64,000 bases of DNA from Brevipalpus yothersi (taxonomy: Eukaryota > Arthropoda > Arachnida > Trombidiformes > Tenuipalpidae), in NCBI GenBank assembly GCA_003956705.1, contig QZCP01000106.1:1-64000 (forward strand), in the 5' to 3' direction. The position numbers were made by a program, and so were the translations under genes. Below the pieces are notes generated by a model. The model searched no databases. It had not been told where the DNA came from and worked only from the letters and a program-made list of their open reading frames with translations. Position 1 is the stretch's first letter. Each line of letters begins with the position of its first letter. Below, one piece after another: positions 43,501 through 49,682 of this stretch.

Positions 43501-44339
43501 AAATATTTGGAATGCTGAGAATGTTCACCGGAATGCTCAGCACTTGCACCGTTATACTTATTATTATTATTGTTGACATTTACTGATGGAGACGATGTTG
43601 GTGATCCTTTTCGTCTCACACTGGAATCATAGCTTTTCGATCTGAACTCACGAAATTTACGGGGCATTGAGCATAATTCATCAATATTGAGAGAATAATT
43701 GTGAGTTAGCTCAATAAAATGCAAAATAGCGGAAGTTTTATCTATTTCCCATATTCTTTCCATCATTTCACGTTCATTTTGGATGCGAGACATAAAATCT
43801 CTCGAATTGATTGAAGAGGAGGAAGAAGAAGAAGAAGAAGAAGAAGAAGAAGAAGAGTAGAATGATGAAGATGCTGCTATTGATGCGGTTTTCATATCGA
43901 TTGATGATGACGATAATGCACTAGCTTCTCGACGAGAAATGATTCGATCAGTTTTTATATGTGAATTTTTGATGGGCTTATCATTTACCGAATGAATCGA
44001 TTTGTCGTTCCTATTTGAACTCACTACTACTGATGCTGCTGCTGCTGCTGATGGAAAAGTCAGAAAAGATGAGGAAGATAGGGAAGATGAAGATGGAGCC
44101 GAAGGCAACAATAATGATTCATCGTTGGTATTTGATGTGGAATGTTGATAGGAAGAAGAGGAAGATGAAGATCGAAATAAGGATGATAATGGAGAAGTAG
44201 AGATGGACTTTGAGGATAGAATTGAAGAAATTAGGGCAGCTTGATGATCATTATTATTGTTATCCACTTTGGAGCTCAATAAATTTGCCAGCGATTCACT
44301 CATTCTGACCTGTCTAGTGGATTCAATTGACTCAATTTT
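7424..44339 (-). CDS. GPR158/GPR179-like class C G-protein coupled receptor (nine visible coding exons)
   Basis: Joined exons, 5' to 3': 44339-42562, 33632-33527, 31687-31399, 29981-29737, 22112-22044, 21348-20976, 17620-17373, 15732-15556, 7711-7424. All donors and acceptors are GT-AG, every phase matches, and the total of 3573 bases gives 1190 residues. Domain order: Cache-type extracellular domain in exon 1 (conserved segment SPYLDCG..TNTWLITY near residues 550-565); EGF-like Cys-rich region (about 609-650, with RGFRRGSYVCRCKEGYY); Cys cluster LPCKPGCKTC before TM1; seven membrane helices (about 780-1036); then DMDPEDIR plus SELRRVYTQLQIL, which closely parallels the human GPR158 segment after TM7. 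Human GPR158 is an orphan class C receptor reported to respond to glycine and to bind RGS7-Gbeta5. The true N-terminus with its signal peptide is missing, because exon 1 here begins at an acceptor. The cytoplasmic tail is far shorter than the vertebrate one. Confidence 0.93.
9009..9120. repeat. 59-base direct tandem duplication
   Basis: The segment beginning AAAGTTTTCCTATTTGTTC at 9026 recurs at 9085, identical over at least 36 bases. The preceding GAGACAGAG-AATAAAAA part is also repeated with small differences. Two copies only, inside receptor intron 8. Confidence 0.9.
9327..9413. repeat. long (GA)n microsatellite
   Basis: GA tract of about 87 bases, one of the longest uninterrupted ones in the window, in receptor intron 8. 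Confidence 0.96.
10927..10964. repeat. (TC)n microsatellite
   Basis: TC tract of about 38 bases in receptor intron 8. Confidence 0.95.
11875..11913. repeat. (GA)n microsatellite
   Basis: GA tract of about 39 bases in receptor intron 8. Confidence 0.95.
12617..12689. repeat. (TC)n microsatellite with CTTT tail
   Basis: TC tract of about 60 bases decaying into CTTT units, in receptor intron 8. Confidence 0.95.
14513..14552. repeat. (GA)n microsatellite
   Basis: GA tract of about 40 bases in receptor intron 8. Confidence 0.95.
15556..15732 (-). CDS. receptor coding exon 8 (after TM7)
   Basis: 59 codons, phase 0 at both ends, acceptor AACCACAG and donor GTAAGT. It reads IWFHNRPLVAIRNRSRYF and ends LADMDPEDIR. 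It encodes the proximal cytoplasmic tail that follows TM7 in GPR158-type receptors. The DPEDIR motif is shared with human GPR158. Confidence 0.93.
15733..17372 (-). other. receptor intron 7 (1.6 kb)
   Basis: Non-coding. Contains a (GAAA)n/(GA)n compound microsatellite at 16979-17030. No exon seen. Confidence 0.8.
16979..17030. repeat. (GAAA)n-(GA)n compound microsatellite
   Basis: About ten GAAA tetramers grading into a short GA run, in receptor intron 7. Confidence 0.95.
17373..17620 (-). CDS. receptor coding exon 7 (TM5 to TM7)
   Basis: The acceptor CTCTCCTTCAG uses a TC-rich tract; the donor is GTGAGC. The exon completes a Gly codon (phase 1 in) and encodes ELCFLITCIYITYRI (TM5), IILGVCVYIEAIVSTSTYIL (TM6) and the TM7 segment ending LLGPK. 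The LRCQLTITLV stretch parallels the THLTVTVTIGLLL region of human GPR158. Confidence 0.94.
17621..20975 (-). other. receptor intron 6 (3.4 kb)
   Basis: AT-rich, with no long microsatellite and no convincing exon. A short CA run lies near 18754. Confidence 0.75.
20976..21348 (-). CDS. receptor coding exon 6 (TM2 end to extracellular loop 2)
   Basis: Acceptor CTTTGCAG, donor GTGAGC, 373 bases. It encodes VIIRYSEPTPAKCF, then TM3 (WFRELGFGFCYGSIAIKLYR), TM4 (YLSGIILIVIGYMSAWSALV) and loop 2 with FYVCKELSWDYVTE. The Cys before TM3 and the Cys in loop 2 are the expected class C disulfide pair. RELGFGFCYGS.AIKLYR is the best family fingerprint in the gene. Confidence 0.95.
21349..22043 (-). other. 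receptor intron 5 (0.7 kb)
   Basis: Non-coding, with a 57-base GA tract at 21902-21958 about 85 bases 3' of the upstream exon's donor (receptor sense). Phase 0 intron. Confidence 0.8.
21902..21958. repeat. (GA)n microsatellite
   Basis: Uninterrupted GA tract of about 57 bases in receptor intron 5. Confidence 0.96.
22044..22112 (-). CDS. receptor coding exon 5 (TM2)
   Basis: A 69-base exon, phase 0 at both ends, acceptor TTACCAAAG and donor GTAAGT. It encodes TIASSRWIFLETTLFGAFLL then YLT, the TM2 helix. LET.LFG..LLY matches human GPR158. It is easy to miss because it is only 23 codons and lies in a different frame from the larger shadow open frames. Confidence 0.9.
23092..23141. repeat. (TC)n microsatellite
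   Basis: TC tract of about 50 bases in receptor intron 4. Confidence 0.95.
24188..24280. repeat. (TC)n microsatellite with (CTTT)n end
   Basis: About 70 bases of TC followed by roughly five CTTT units, in receptor intron 4. Confidence 0.95.
24930..24969. repeat. (TC)n microsatellite
   Basis: TC tract of about 40 bases in receptor intron 4. Confidence 0.95.
26014..26630. repeat. (TC)n tract interrupted by an assembly gap
   Basis: TC dinucleotides occupy 26014-26068 and 26585-26630 on either side of 516 N (26069-26584). The gap almost certainly reflects a microsatellite that could not be assembled. The N count may be an estimate. Confidence 0.95.
26832..26868. repeat. (TC)n microsatellite
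   Basis: TC tract of about 37 bases, 200 bases right of the gap-bearing tract. Confidence 0.94.
27445..27476. repeat. (GA)n microsatellite
   Basis: GA tract of about 32 bases in receptor intron 4. Confidence 0.93.
28293..28349. repeat. (GA)n microsatellite
   Basis: GA tract of about 57 bases in receptor intron 4. Confidence 0.95.
29378..29427. repeat. (GA)n microsatellite with one GAAA interruption
   Basis: GA tract of about 50 bases in receptor intron 4, near the TM1 exon. Confidence 0.94.
29737..29981 (-). CDS. receptor coding exon 4 (Cys cluster and TM1)
   Basis: Acceptor TTCTCACAG, donor GTAATC. It completes a Gly codon, then reads KTVEDSFISTIIGPNTEL. The Cys cluster FLCLPCKPGCKTCVDDSPCF follows, then LRSLILGIQSFCASITIVL and LALVIFRLRKSK (TM1 and first intracellular residues). 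The Cys cluster before TM1 is typical of GPR158/179. Confidence 0.94.
29982..31398 (-). other. receptor intron 3 (1.4 kb)
   Basis: Phase 1 intron with a GA-rich tract at 30049-30096 and a CA run near 30580. No exon seen. Confidence 0.8.
30049..30096. repeat. (GA)n microsatellite, interrupted
   Basis: GA tract with AAAG interruptions in receptor intron 3. Confidence 0.9.
31399..31687 (-). CDS. receptor coding exon 3 (EGF-like region with His/Gln insert)
   Basis: Acceptor CTATCTAG, donor GTAAGC, 289 bases. It encodes CLPLPKRGFRRGSYVCRC then KEGYYIPKGSS, the conserved Cys-rich loop of GPR158-type receptors. A lineage-specific low-complexity insert follows (HHHHQQQQQQ and Ser/Phe-rich residues) before YHHYFNG. 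A CTG/ATG trinucleotide repeat at about 31508-31540 codes the His-Gln run. Confidence 0.93.
31688..33526 (-). other. receptor intron 2 (1.8 kb)
   Basis: Phase 0 intron with an octameric purine repeat at 32523-32588. No exon seen. Confidence 0.8.
32523..32588. repeat. (GAGAGAAA)n octamer repeat
   Basis: About eight units of an 8-base motif, ending in GAAA units. A higher-order periodicity distinct from the simple GA tracts. Confidence 0.9.
33527..33632 (-). CDS. receptor coding exon 2 (end of Cache domain to EGF-like Cys)
   Basis: 106 bases. The acceptor follows a long TC-rich tract (TTTGATTCTATCCAG); the donor is GTAAGT. Its first base completes the Lys codon begun in exon 1, giving DFKGVVAVSMNLQDKDINQC across the junction, then SSDDPFFPNSHRCLEDSE. 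FKG.VAV..NL.D.DINQC is a recognisable GPR158-family transition from Cache to Cys-rich region, which confirms the join over a 8.9-kb intron. Confidence 0.94.
34450..34497. repeat. (GA)n microsatellite
   Basis: GA tract of about 48 bases, 900 bases upstream of the nested transporter's start codon. Confidence 0.95.
35416..36204 (+). CDS. transporter exon 1 (TM1 to central loop)
   Basis: 263 codons, phase 0 end at AAG then GTAAGG. It carries the SLC17 core of the N-terminal six-helix bundle and ends in a charged central loop (KEELREINEGRNKSN). The open frame runs past the donor to 36291, but the residues after the splice site are unrelated to the family. Confidence 0.93.
35416..37333 (+). CDS. 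SLC17-family (sialin/phosphate/vesicular glutamate type) MFS transporter, five exons, nested in the receptor intron
   Basis: Exons 35416-36204, 36270-36419, 36497-36629, 36710-36823 and 36978-37333 join in phase to 513 residues, a normal SLC17 length. Features: TM1 (IRYAIAIISFFGFILNHSLK); a large first loop with HHADHPHNHNYN and a Ser/Thr-rich segment; the family block WNPKTRNSIQSAFFFGYI and LQLPAGRIAELIGSRHIFG; TM4 block FVRGLQGLCLGVTFP; then SQWAPITERS. The second half has LPHLAFAMSSIVFGYICDYL, KLRKLFNTIGAIGPAICYV and MSPTFAGTLMGVSNFFSNIP, all typical SLC17 motifs. The TM4 Arg is kept, but the usual acidic residue of GL.EGVT is Leu. The family moves organic anions with H+ or Na+. The substrate here is unknown. 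The start is the first in-frame ATG; an upstream coding exon cannot be excluded. Confidence 0.93.
36270..36419 (+). CDS. transporter exon 2 (TM7)
   Basis: 50 codons, acceptor CATGCCTAG, donor GTAAGC. It reads KEPLPWLKMLGTIEIYAIIV then AHSTYAWTMYVTVIQEPNYM, the family's .PW......P..A...AH....W pattern. The preceding intron is only 65 bases. Confidence 0.92.
36497..36629 (+). CDS. transporter exon 3 (TM8)
   Basis: 133 bases, acceptor ACATTCTAG, donor GTACAA (weaker). Encodes NGLLSSLPHLAFAMSSIVFG then YICDYLRKTERLSVTKLRKL. LLS.LPHL and the TK.RK motif are family hallmarks. Confidence 0.92.
36710..36823 (+). CDS. transporter exon 4 (TM9-TM10)
   Basis: 114 bases between an acceptor TTCCACAG and donor GTAGGT. 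Encodes GAIGPAICYVIIPQIGHQRV then MVNILFVVAMVLASSTVTG. The upstream intron is 80 bases, not a multiple of three, so its retention would shift the frame. Confidence 0.92.
36978..37333 (+). CDS. transporter exon 5 (TM11-TM12 and C-terminus)
   Basis: Acceptor TTGATTAG, then GSSTNHVDMSPTFAGTLMGV, SNFFSNIPGV, a final helix (LFYLTALIGLFGGMFYAIFA), QPWD and a polar tail to TAG. SP.FAG.LMG..N...N.PG is the conserved SLC17 TM10-11 signature. Confidence 0.93.
37391..37396 (+). terminator. poly(A) signal of the nested transporter
   Basis: AATAAA 58 bases after the stop codon, within a T-rich region. It fits a compact 3' UTR. Confidence 0.65.
42562..44339 (-). CDS. receptor coding exon 1 (Cache-domain exon with large low-complexity inserts)
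   Basis: 1778 bases. The open frame begins at an acceptor (TTCTTTCTCTCTTCCC tract, then ACACAG) and reads KIESIESTRQVR before the first Met. It ends at GATTTCAA followed by GTGAGT. The first third is Ser/Asn-rich, including 15 consecutive Ser coded by a trinucleotide repeat near 43813-43858. Conserved blocks follow: HVAVRAANLLTNLLL, HVIRLHRSFFWSLMKATVQS, GAGIVFRESQSFPI, SAEWFVQHLKQNY, and near the end FEDGLWTSPYLDCGATNTWL and ITYSVPFFGYS. These form the ligand-sensing Cache domain, split by Asn/Ser inserts. The exon start implies at least one further 5' exon with the signal peptide, not identified with certainty. Confidence 0.92.
43813..43858. repeat. coding trinucleotide repeat (poly-Ser)
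   Basis: GAA/GAG-type triplets on the plus strand, read as TCT/TCC on the minus strand, encode an uninterrupted Ser run in the receptor's N-terminal region. Likely length-variable. Confidence 0.85.
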
Positions 44340-44807
44340 CTGTGTATATCGGGAAGAGAGAAAGAATTGAATAGTGAAAGTTAATTAGAGATGTTACTTG
44401 CTAATGGAAATGAAGAGAGAGAAAGAAAGAGGAGCGAAAAAAAATTGCCAAGACATCTGATTCAATTCTCATGTGATTTTCCAACTTCTATTCTCTAATC
44501 ATGGGCTCAATGTTATCTGTAGATTACGAATTTCATCACACTTTCAACAACAATTATTGAACATTATTACCGAATTACTGATTTCCAGAGTAACATTGTT
44601 GAGAGAAAGAAATGATCTCTGGAAGTTTTCGCAATCAATTCAAAGAATCACGGTAAACTTGATTGATTTACTAGCACAATTAGAACATTGTTCAGCTTGG
44701 TGGGCAACAATCGAAATATATTGGCTGCCACAAAAATATTCAAATGTTTTGATCCATAGATAAATGGATGAATTTTCACTCAGTTTTTCCCAAAAAGCGT
44801 TTTTAAA
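44340..44807. other. gap between the receptor exon and the plus-strand gene
   Basis: Holds the receptor exon-1 acceptor tract on one strand and the promoter/5' UTR of the plus-strand gene at 44808 on the other. A 96-codon plus-strand frame at 44473-44763 looks random and is not called. Confidence 0.5.
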
Positions 44808-45415
44808 ATGCCCGAAGTGAGTACTCCATCATTATGTTTATGAGTAGTAATAATTAAATATGCATATTAATTGTCCGAAAGACTCTAGGAGCCAATCCAA
44901 ATCCATCAGATGAACGTGAAGCTACCCAATTGTTGGTACAAGATATATATGCAGATCCTTTGAAAACCTACCAAGAGCATTCGGCAAAATATCGACTGTT
45001 AAAATTTTTCGATCCACAAGAGCACCGATTCAATGATGTGTGGAAAAAAGTGTGGAAAGATGCTCTAGCAATAGCTGAAGAGCAACAATACGGAATTTTA
45101 TGGCAATATAATGATAAAATTCGTCGTGGCTTACAAGAGAGTTTGGAAAGACTACAGAAACGCGAGCCTCCTCTTAATCAAGATATAAGTAAATTGGAAA
45201 TTCAGCAGGCAATGCAAGATGTGATACATCTCAAAAAAGTTGGACACATACCTATGACCGAAATTTTTCTATTGGAACATGCGAAACAAATTTTTGGTCC
45301 CAGCATCAAATCATCAGAACCTAGTATATCAGATACAGAAGTATCTGAACGAATCAAAAGTTACTTTGATGAGGTGAGAGATGTTCTACATAGCCCAATG
45401 AGAATAGAAATGTGA
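44808..45415 (+). CDS. unrecognised two-exon gene (soluble, helical protein)
   Basis: A minimal first coding exon ATGCCCGAA (44808-44816) ends at GTGAGT; the second exon starts at 44882 after an AG, in frame: MPE-TLGANPNPSDEREATQL. The product has about 180 residues if it runs to the stop at 45415. It is highly charged and probably helical (KTYQEHSAKYRLLKFFDP, FNDVWKKVWKDALAIAEEQ, RRGLQESLERLQKREPP, IQQAMQDVIHLKKVGHIPM). No signal peptide or membrane segment. Amino-acid composition and splice sites look real, but I do not recognise the family. Alternatively the second exon ends at 45373 (GAG then GTGAGA, phase 0) and splices onward, which would change the C-terminus. Confidence 0.7.
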
Positions 45416-45527
45416 CCCATGATAACAAAAAGGTAGGGAAAAGAGTGAGTATTCCTGATATATTTCTTCTATTTATTGTGCCCGGCAAACCTTTTCTAAT
45501 CGTCTTTACGTTTTTTCCTTGATTCAG

Positions 45528-45686
45528 TGTTTTTTCAATTGCTTCCAAATGAATTATGCTTATTTTGGAATTTCGAAAAATTATGCATTTTTGCTTGGAT
45601 TATTTTTTCTCTCCTTGGAATGTACATTTTTTCCCATCTTGTGGCTTCAATTTATTTTGTATTGGCTTGTGGACTTATGGAAATTG
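45528..45686 (+). CDS. coding-like exon, membrane segments
   Basis: Acceptor TTTCCTTGATTCAG, donor GTAAAA, phase 1 in and phase 1 out. Reads FFQLLPNELCLFWNFEKLCI then FAWIIFSLLGMYIFSHLVAS and IYFVLACGLMEI: two probable membrane helices. Its outgoing phase fits the exon at 46571 exactly. Its incoming phase does not fit the donor at 45373, so the upstream partner is unknown. A different frame of the same DNA is also hydrophobic, as expected from T-rich sequence, hence moderate confidence. Confidence 0.45.
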
Positions 45687-46524
45687 GTAAAATTAGATGA
45701 GAAAAGAGGATCCAAGAAAAATTTTGTGTGTTTCCCGGGTTATTTCAATTTTATTTTATATATTGTACTTATGTATGCATCGATATTGCCTGATTGAACA
45801 AGAATCCAGGAATTCTACTTCTCAGAAAGAATCTCATAATAACAAGACACATTGTGCTCCAAGAATGTTCTACTTTTTGTCACTCACTTTCCCATCAGAT
45901 TGTTAACCTCGCAAGCAAAGGGTTCTGGAAGAGATGAATATACATGTATTTCTCAGCCTAATATTACCATGACAGTGACAGTAAAACAGAAATACTGATG
46001 AAGTTTTGATTTATCATGTTGTATTAGAACTTTCATGGGGGAAAAATTGTGAAAAATGATAAAATCATAATCATTATTTTTTTACGAAGCAAATTGATAA
46101 ATAATTTTTGGGAGTATTTTTAGGTATCATTCCTCTCTCTCTCTCTCTCTCTCTCTTTCTTTCTTCCTCATTTGTGAAGAATGTTTATTCTCTCATTTAT
46201 TCCTGGTTTGAAAAACATTCACTTGTCGATGAAAAATTACTCGACAAACTTTGAAGCTTGACTTTTTTCACTCGCTTTCTTTCTCCTCCTTGAACTAAGT
46301 GAATTAAGTTAATGTATATTCACGAGAGCAAAAAGAGAGGGAAATATGTAAACTTTGCGTGATTAACTTGAGTAAGGGAAGAAAATTTTTCAAAATTCCA
46401 AGATGAAATATTCCAAAAATGAGAATCATTTATTTCCTCTAGCAACCTAAGATGGCGTGGATTTATGCTTGGAGGATGAAAAAAAGTGAAAGGAAGGAGA
46501 TCTTGCGAAGAGAAAGTATTCTCA

Positions 46525-46556
<32 letters not shown>

Positions 46557-46570
46557 TCTCCATGCTCTAG
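45687..46570 (+). other. putative intron between membrane-protein exons
   Basis: 884 bases of AT-rich sequence with a TC tract near 46135-46157 and another TC tract directly before the acceptor CATGCTCTAG. Confidence 0.45.
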
Positions 46571-46734
46571 TAATATTGCTCTCACTCATTTTTCGAATTC
46601 TTGGCCCATTAAACAATACCCATTACGGTGGGACAACTTACCATCAAAAATATCCATGGAATAAGTGTCATGATCCACAAGAAATGATGGAACCACAAGC
46701 AGGTTCGGTACATTTCAACAAGAATCAACAATAA
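46571..46734 (+). CDS. C-terminal exon of a small membrane protein
   Basis: After acceptor CTCTAG the frame reads (V)ILLSLIFRILGPLNNTHY then GGTTYHQKYPWNKCHDPQE, MMEPQAGSVHFNKNQQ and TAA. The hydrophobic start continues the helix of the exon at 45528 (phase 1 plus 2 bases gives a Val codon). The polar end, with NKCHDPQEMMEPQAGS, does not look random. Family not recognised. Confidence 0.5.
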
Positions 46735-48150
46735 CGGTACTTTTCAACTCACACCGAGAGAGAAAAAGATTCACCAACACACAGACACAGACACACTAGG
46801 CCGCTTTGAGGATGCTGAATGACGATTAAAAATGATAATAGTGATGATAATAGAACCAACAAAAGTGAGAGAGAGAGGATAAAGAGAATAGACGGCTACA
46901 CACGTGTATCCAGGGCTTGTGATGGGTATTGATGAACTCTTTTCGGATGAGAGAGAAGATACTTTCTTCTTTCAGCTCTCTTTCCCTCTTCTTCTCTCTC
47001 TCAGTGATCTAATGAAATAGAATCGATGAGGTATAAAATGCAAATTAGTTGATCTGTTGATTGGTGAAGGGAGAGAGAGTTGATAAAGATAATGGATTCA
47101 CAGCTGTGATGGATGCAATCAAATTGAAACTAGAAGGTGGATAGAAGGTATGTACTGGACCAGGAATACTGAGAGAGAATGTATCCGTGTATACACAATT
47201 GAAGTAATCTTCTATTGTATTGCTTTTTTGATCCTAGATTCTAGATTTGATTCGTGATGAGAGTCATTGGCTAATCTTAATTCTCTTTTCCTCTTCGTTC
47301 TTGTTTGCAATGAATACTGATGGTCAATCTATTCGATTTGACCACTCTGATTAGCATCACAGTGAGAGGATGAGAAGAATGGATGGAGAGAGAGATGTTG
47401 ATGGAGGAGGCAATTGATCGAAAATGAATGAGTGGATGAATAAGTGAATATCATCCAAAAAGAGGAAATAAGTGTAAACACTTGACAAGTATAATTATAT
47501 TGTTGATTGTGGGCAATCCATGGACAGTGTTGATTGGATTTGATTTATTCTCTTCCTCTCTTATTTTCTCTTTCTCTTTCTTTCTCTCTATCAAACTGAA
47601 AGTAACACTTCAATTAACTATTTTTGTAACACTTGAAACAATGCTTTCCACCACTTTCCATCGCCCAAAAATGACGACACTTGGTGGATAATGTTTGAGT
47701 ATGCAGGGAATCCTAGGGAATACTCAAATTAAATTTTTGAAATTTTTGAAGTCAACAGTGAATGAAGAGCAAATGATGATATGAAACTTCCGGGTGTAGA
47801 GATTGAAAGTGTTGCTGATGCTTTTGTTGTTGTTGTTGTTGTTGTTGTCGTGAGTGATGTGAAACTATTTATGTGTAGACAATGGATTGCATGGAACGTC
47901 CATAAATTCATTGTTGGGATGCAAATTTCCTACCCAAAAAGCAAAGTATGTGTGTGAAAGAGGAAAGAAGAAGAAGAAGAAGTGATGAGAAGTGATGAAA
48001 AGATGCGGACACTCTTGACAAAATATATATTCACGGGCTTGATATTCACACTCACACAGACAGAAAGAAACTAAGATCACTGTTGATGGTGAGAGGAGAG
48101 AGAGAGAAAGAGAAGTGAAGTGAGCGAATAACAGAATAAGATGAGAATAC
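46735..48150. other. stretch without a confident gene
   Basis: Between the plus-strand membrane-protein exon and the minus-strand exon at 48151. Contains short coding-like pieces (for example minus strand about 47882-47947, NLHPNNEFMDVPCNPLSTHK after a GTAG acceptor) that I could not connect in phase, GTT repeats near 47823-47850 and purine-rich runs. Confidence 0.4.
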
Positions 48151-48164
48151 CCGATGGTGTCCGG

Positions 48165-48203
<39 letters not shown>

Positions 48204-48320
48204 CAGCTGAGAGAGTGAGTCTGTATCAGAGGTTTTCCAATCTCGATCGATTATTTCTGACGCGCTCTCGGCATTCTCTATCCACCATAGACCCCTTGAT
48301 AATGATTCTGGTGGATCAGT
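48151..48320 (-). CDS. coding-like exon containing an in-frame TC microsatellite
   Basis: After an acceptor ATGTTGAG the minus strand reads TDPPESLSRGLWWIENAES then ASEIIDRDWKTSDTDSLSQL. It then passes through a TC repeat coding alternating Ser-Leu and ends YPDTIG at GTATTC. Incoming phase 0 fits the donor of the exon at 48632. The non-repeat part looks genuinely coding. Whether translation really crosses the repeat is uncertain. Family not recognised. Confidence 0.42.
48171..48200. repeat. (GA)n microsatellite, possibly coding
   Basis: Thirty bases of GA; in the minus-strand exon at 48151-48320 it would encode Ser-Leu repeats. Confidence 0.9.
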
Positions 48321-48631
48321 CTCAACATGAGTATAGTCAAGAGAGAGAAAATATTCCTGCTCAGGTACTCATTCGAGAGTGAACCCAAAAGTGTTCACAC
48401 ATACATGAGAGAGAGAGAAAGAGAGAGAGAGAGAGCGAGTAAGATAATGTTCATGATATATGTGAGTGTACATGGAGAAGAAGTCATCATACATCCATGC
48501 ATATGCATGCTTCACTTGGCCGGAAGTATACATGCCCAACTACTGTACTTTTATTTTTATACTTTCTCTCTCTTTCTCTCAAGTATATTAGGAAGAAAAA
48601 GTGGAATTTTCGAACTCGATCGTGAACTTAC

Positions 48632-48756
48632 AAATGAACCCACCAGGTGACGACTGATGGCGGGACTTTTGGTTTTTTGAATATCAGCTGGACTTTCTAT
48701 CGGCGCCAAAACAAAGTGAGAGCCCAAAATTCTGGCTCTATCTGGTGGGTATTCAA
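48632..48756 (-). CDS. coding-like internal exon, minus strand
   Basis: 125 bases bounded by TTCTTTCTGATCAG and GTAAGT. Phase 1 in, phase 0 out. Reads EYPPDRARILGSHFVLAPIE then SPADIQKTKSPAISRHLVG and SF. Higher GC than its surroundings. It could be joined to 48151-48320 (phase 0), or directly to the receptor exon starting at 44339 (also phase 0), so it is either part of a separate gene or a 5' exon of the receptor. Product not recognised. Confidence 0.5.
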
Positions 48757-48868
48757 CTGATCAGAAAGAAGATGAAATTCGATCGATTCAAGATTAGACA
48801 GGAGATTGTAGCACCAATTTTGTGAACATTGCGGGTTTTGGTGATCTTCTTTGAAATTTTCTGAGATA

Positions 48869-48874
<6 letters not shown>

Positions 48875-48900
<26 letters not shown>
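48875..48900. repeat. (GA)n microsatellite
   Basis: Short GA tract 120 bases upstream (minus-strand sense) of the exon at 48756. Confidence 0.9.
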
Positions 48901-49476
48901 TAACAATTAAATCAGGATAGGATATATTATGGATAATCGTGAAGTTGAATGTAAGAATCTTATCTCAGAAATGAAAAGTTCATCCCAGAGCATATTGACC
49001 AGTTTTATGAAAATGAGCCTATGAACAAAGGGTGGACAATCGATCAAGTGGGATAAAAGTTTCATCGTTCTGGGCTTGTTGTTAGGACTAGCAAAAGCAT
49101 AGCAGCTCATATCTCAACTTTCAATATATGCGGGGATCGAAAATTTCACTCTATATTCCTCTGGCAAAAGATCGGTTATCAGTAGTACAAGCGACAACTT
49201 AACAACAGCCGATAAAACATTTCTCATGATCATTAATGATGAAATTATCTCCAATCTTACCAGAAATTTGAATAAGTCAATTTCTATCTATAGAATGGAT
49301 AGTGCAGTTTTTGAGAATTTTTTTCATCCAATCAGCTAACTTTTTGACTTCTCCAGGAAGGTGTGTGAATCTGAAAGATTCATCAACGGCTCAATTGAGC
49401 TATAGTTTCAGTTCCCATAGTCAGCGCTGACAAAATAATCTGTGAAAGTATTTTCAGATATCATCTGTTGAAACTC

Positions 49477-49481
<5 letters not shown>

Positions 49482-49524
<43 letters not shown>
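49482..49524. repeat. (TC)n microsatellite
   Basis: TC tract of about 43 bases just left of the paired hairpins. Confidence 0.95.
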
Positions 49525-49527
<3 letters not shown>

Positions 49528-49601
49528 AATGAAGTTAATAATTTTCACTTTTCACAGAACGAACAAATAAGCGGCCTATTCGAGCGGGGAGTATCAGTGG
49601 G

Positions 49602-49682
49602 GTTTCCATGCTCAGAGGATCAGTGGAAACATGTCAGCAAAATGGCTTGAGAGGTGGCCTGTTTAACAAGGCTCAGGCCACC
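49602..49682 (+). ncRNA. candidate structured RNA: two adjacent perfect hairpins
   Basis: Stem 1: GTTTCCA (49602-49608) pairs with TGGAAAC (49624-49630) around a 15-base loop. Stem 2: GGTGGCCTG (49653-49661) pairs with CAGGCCACC (49674-49682) around a 12-base loop. The block is GC-richer than its surroundings and lies in otherwise non-coding sequence. The layout (hairpin, linker, hairpin) recalls H/ACA guide RNAs, but I do not see clear H and ACA boxes. It could equally be a small repeat element. Strand is arbitrary, since the pairing exists on both. Confidence 0.3.

Noticed and set aside
44473..44763. 96-codon plus-strand frame upstream of the 44808 gene
   Set aside because: No splice phase connection, no recognisable domain; overlaps the region needed for the promoter and for the receptor acceptor.
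47109..47141. ATG GAT GCA ATC AAA reading MDAIKLKLEGG, reminiscent of a tropomyosin start
   Set aside because: Only about six residues are similar, a stop follows directly, and no further tropomyosin exon is found nearby.
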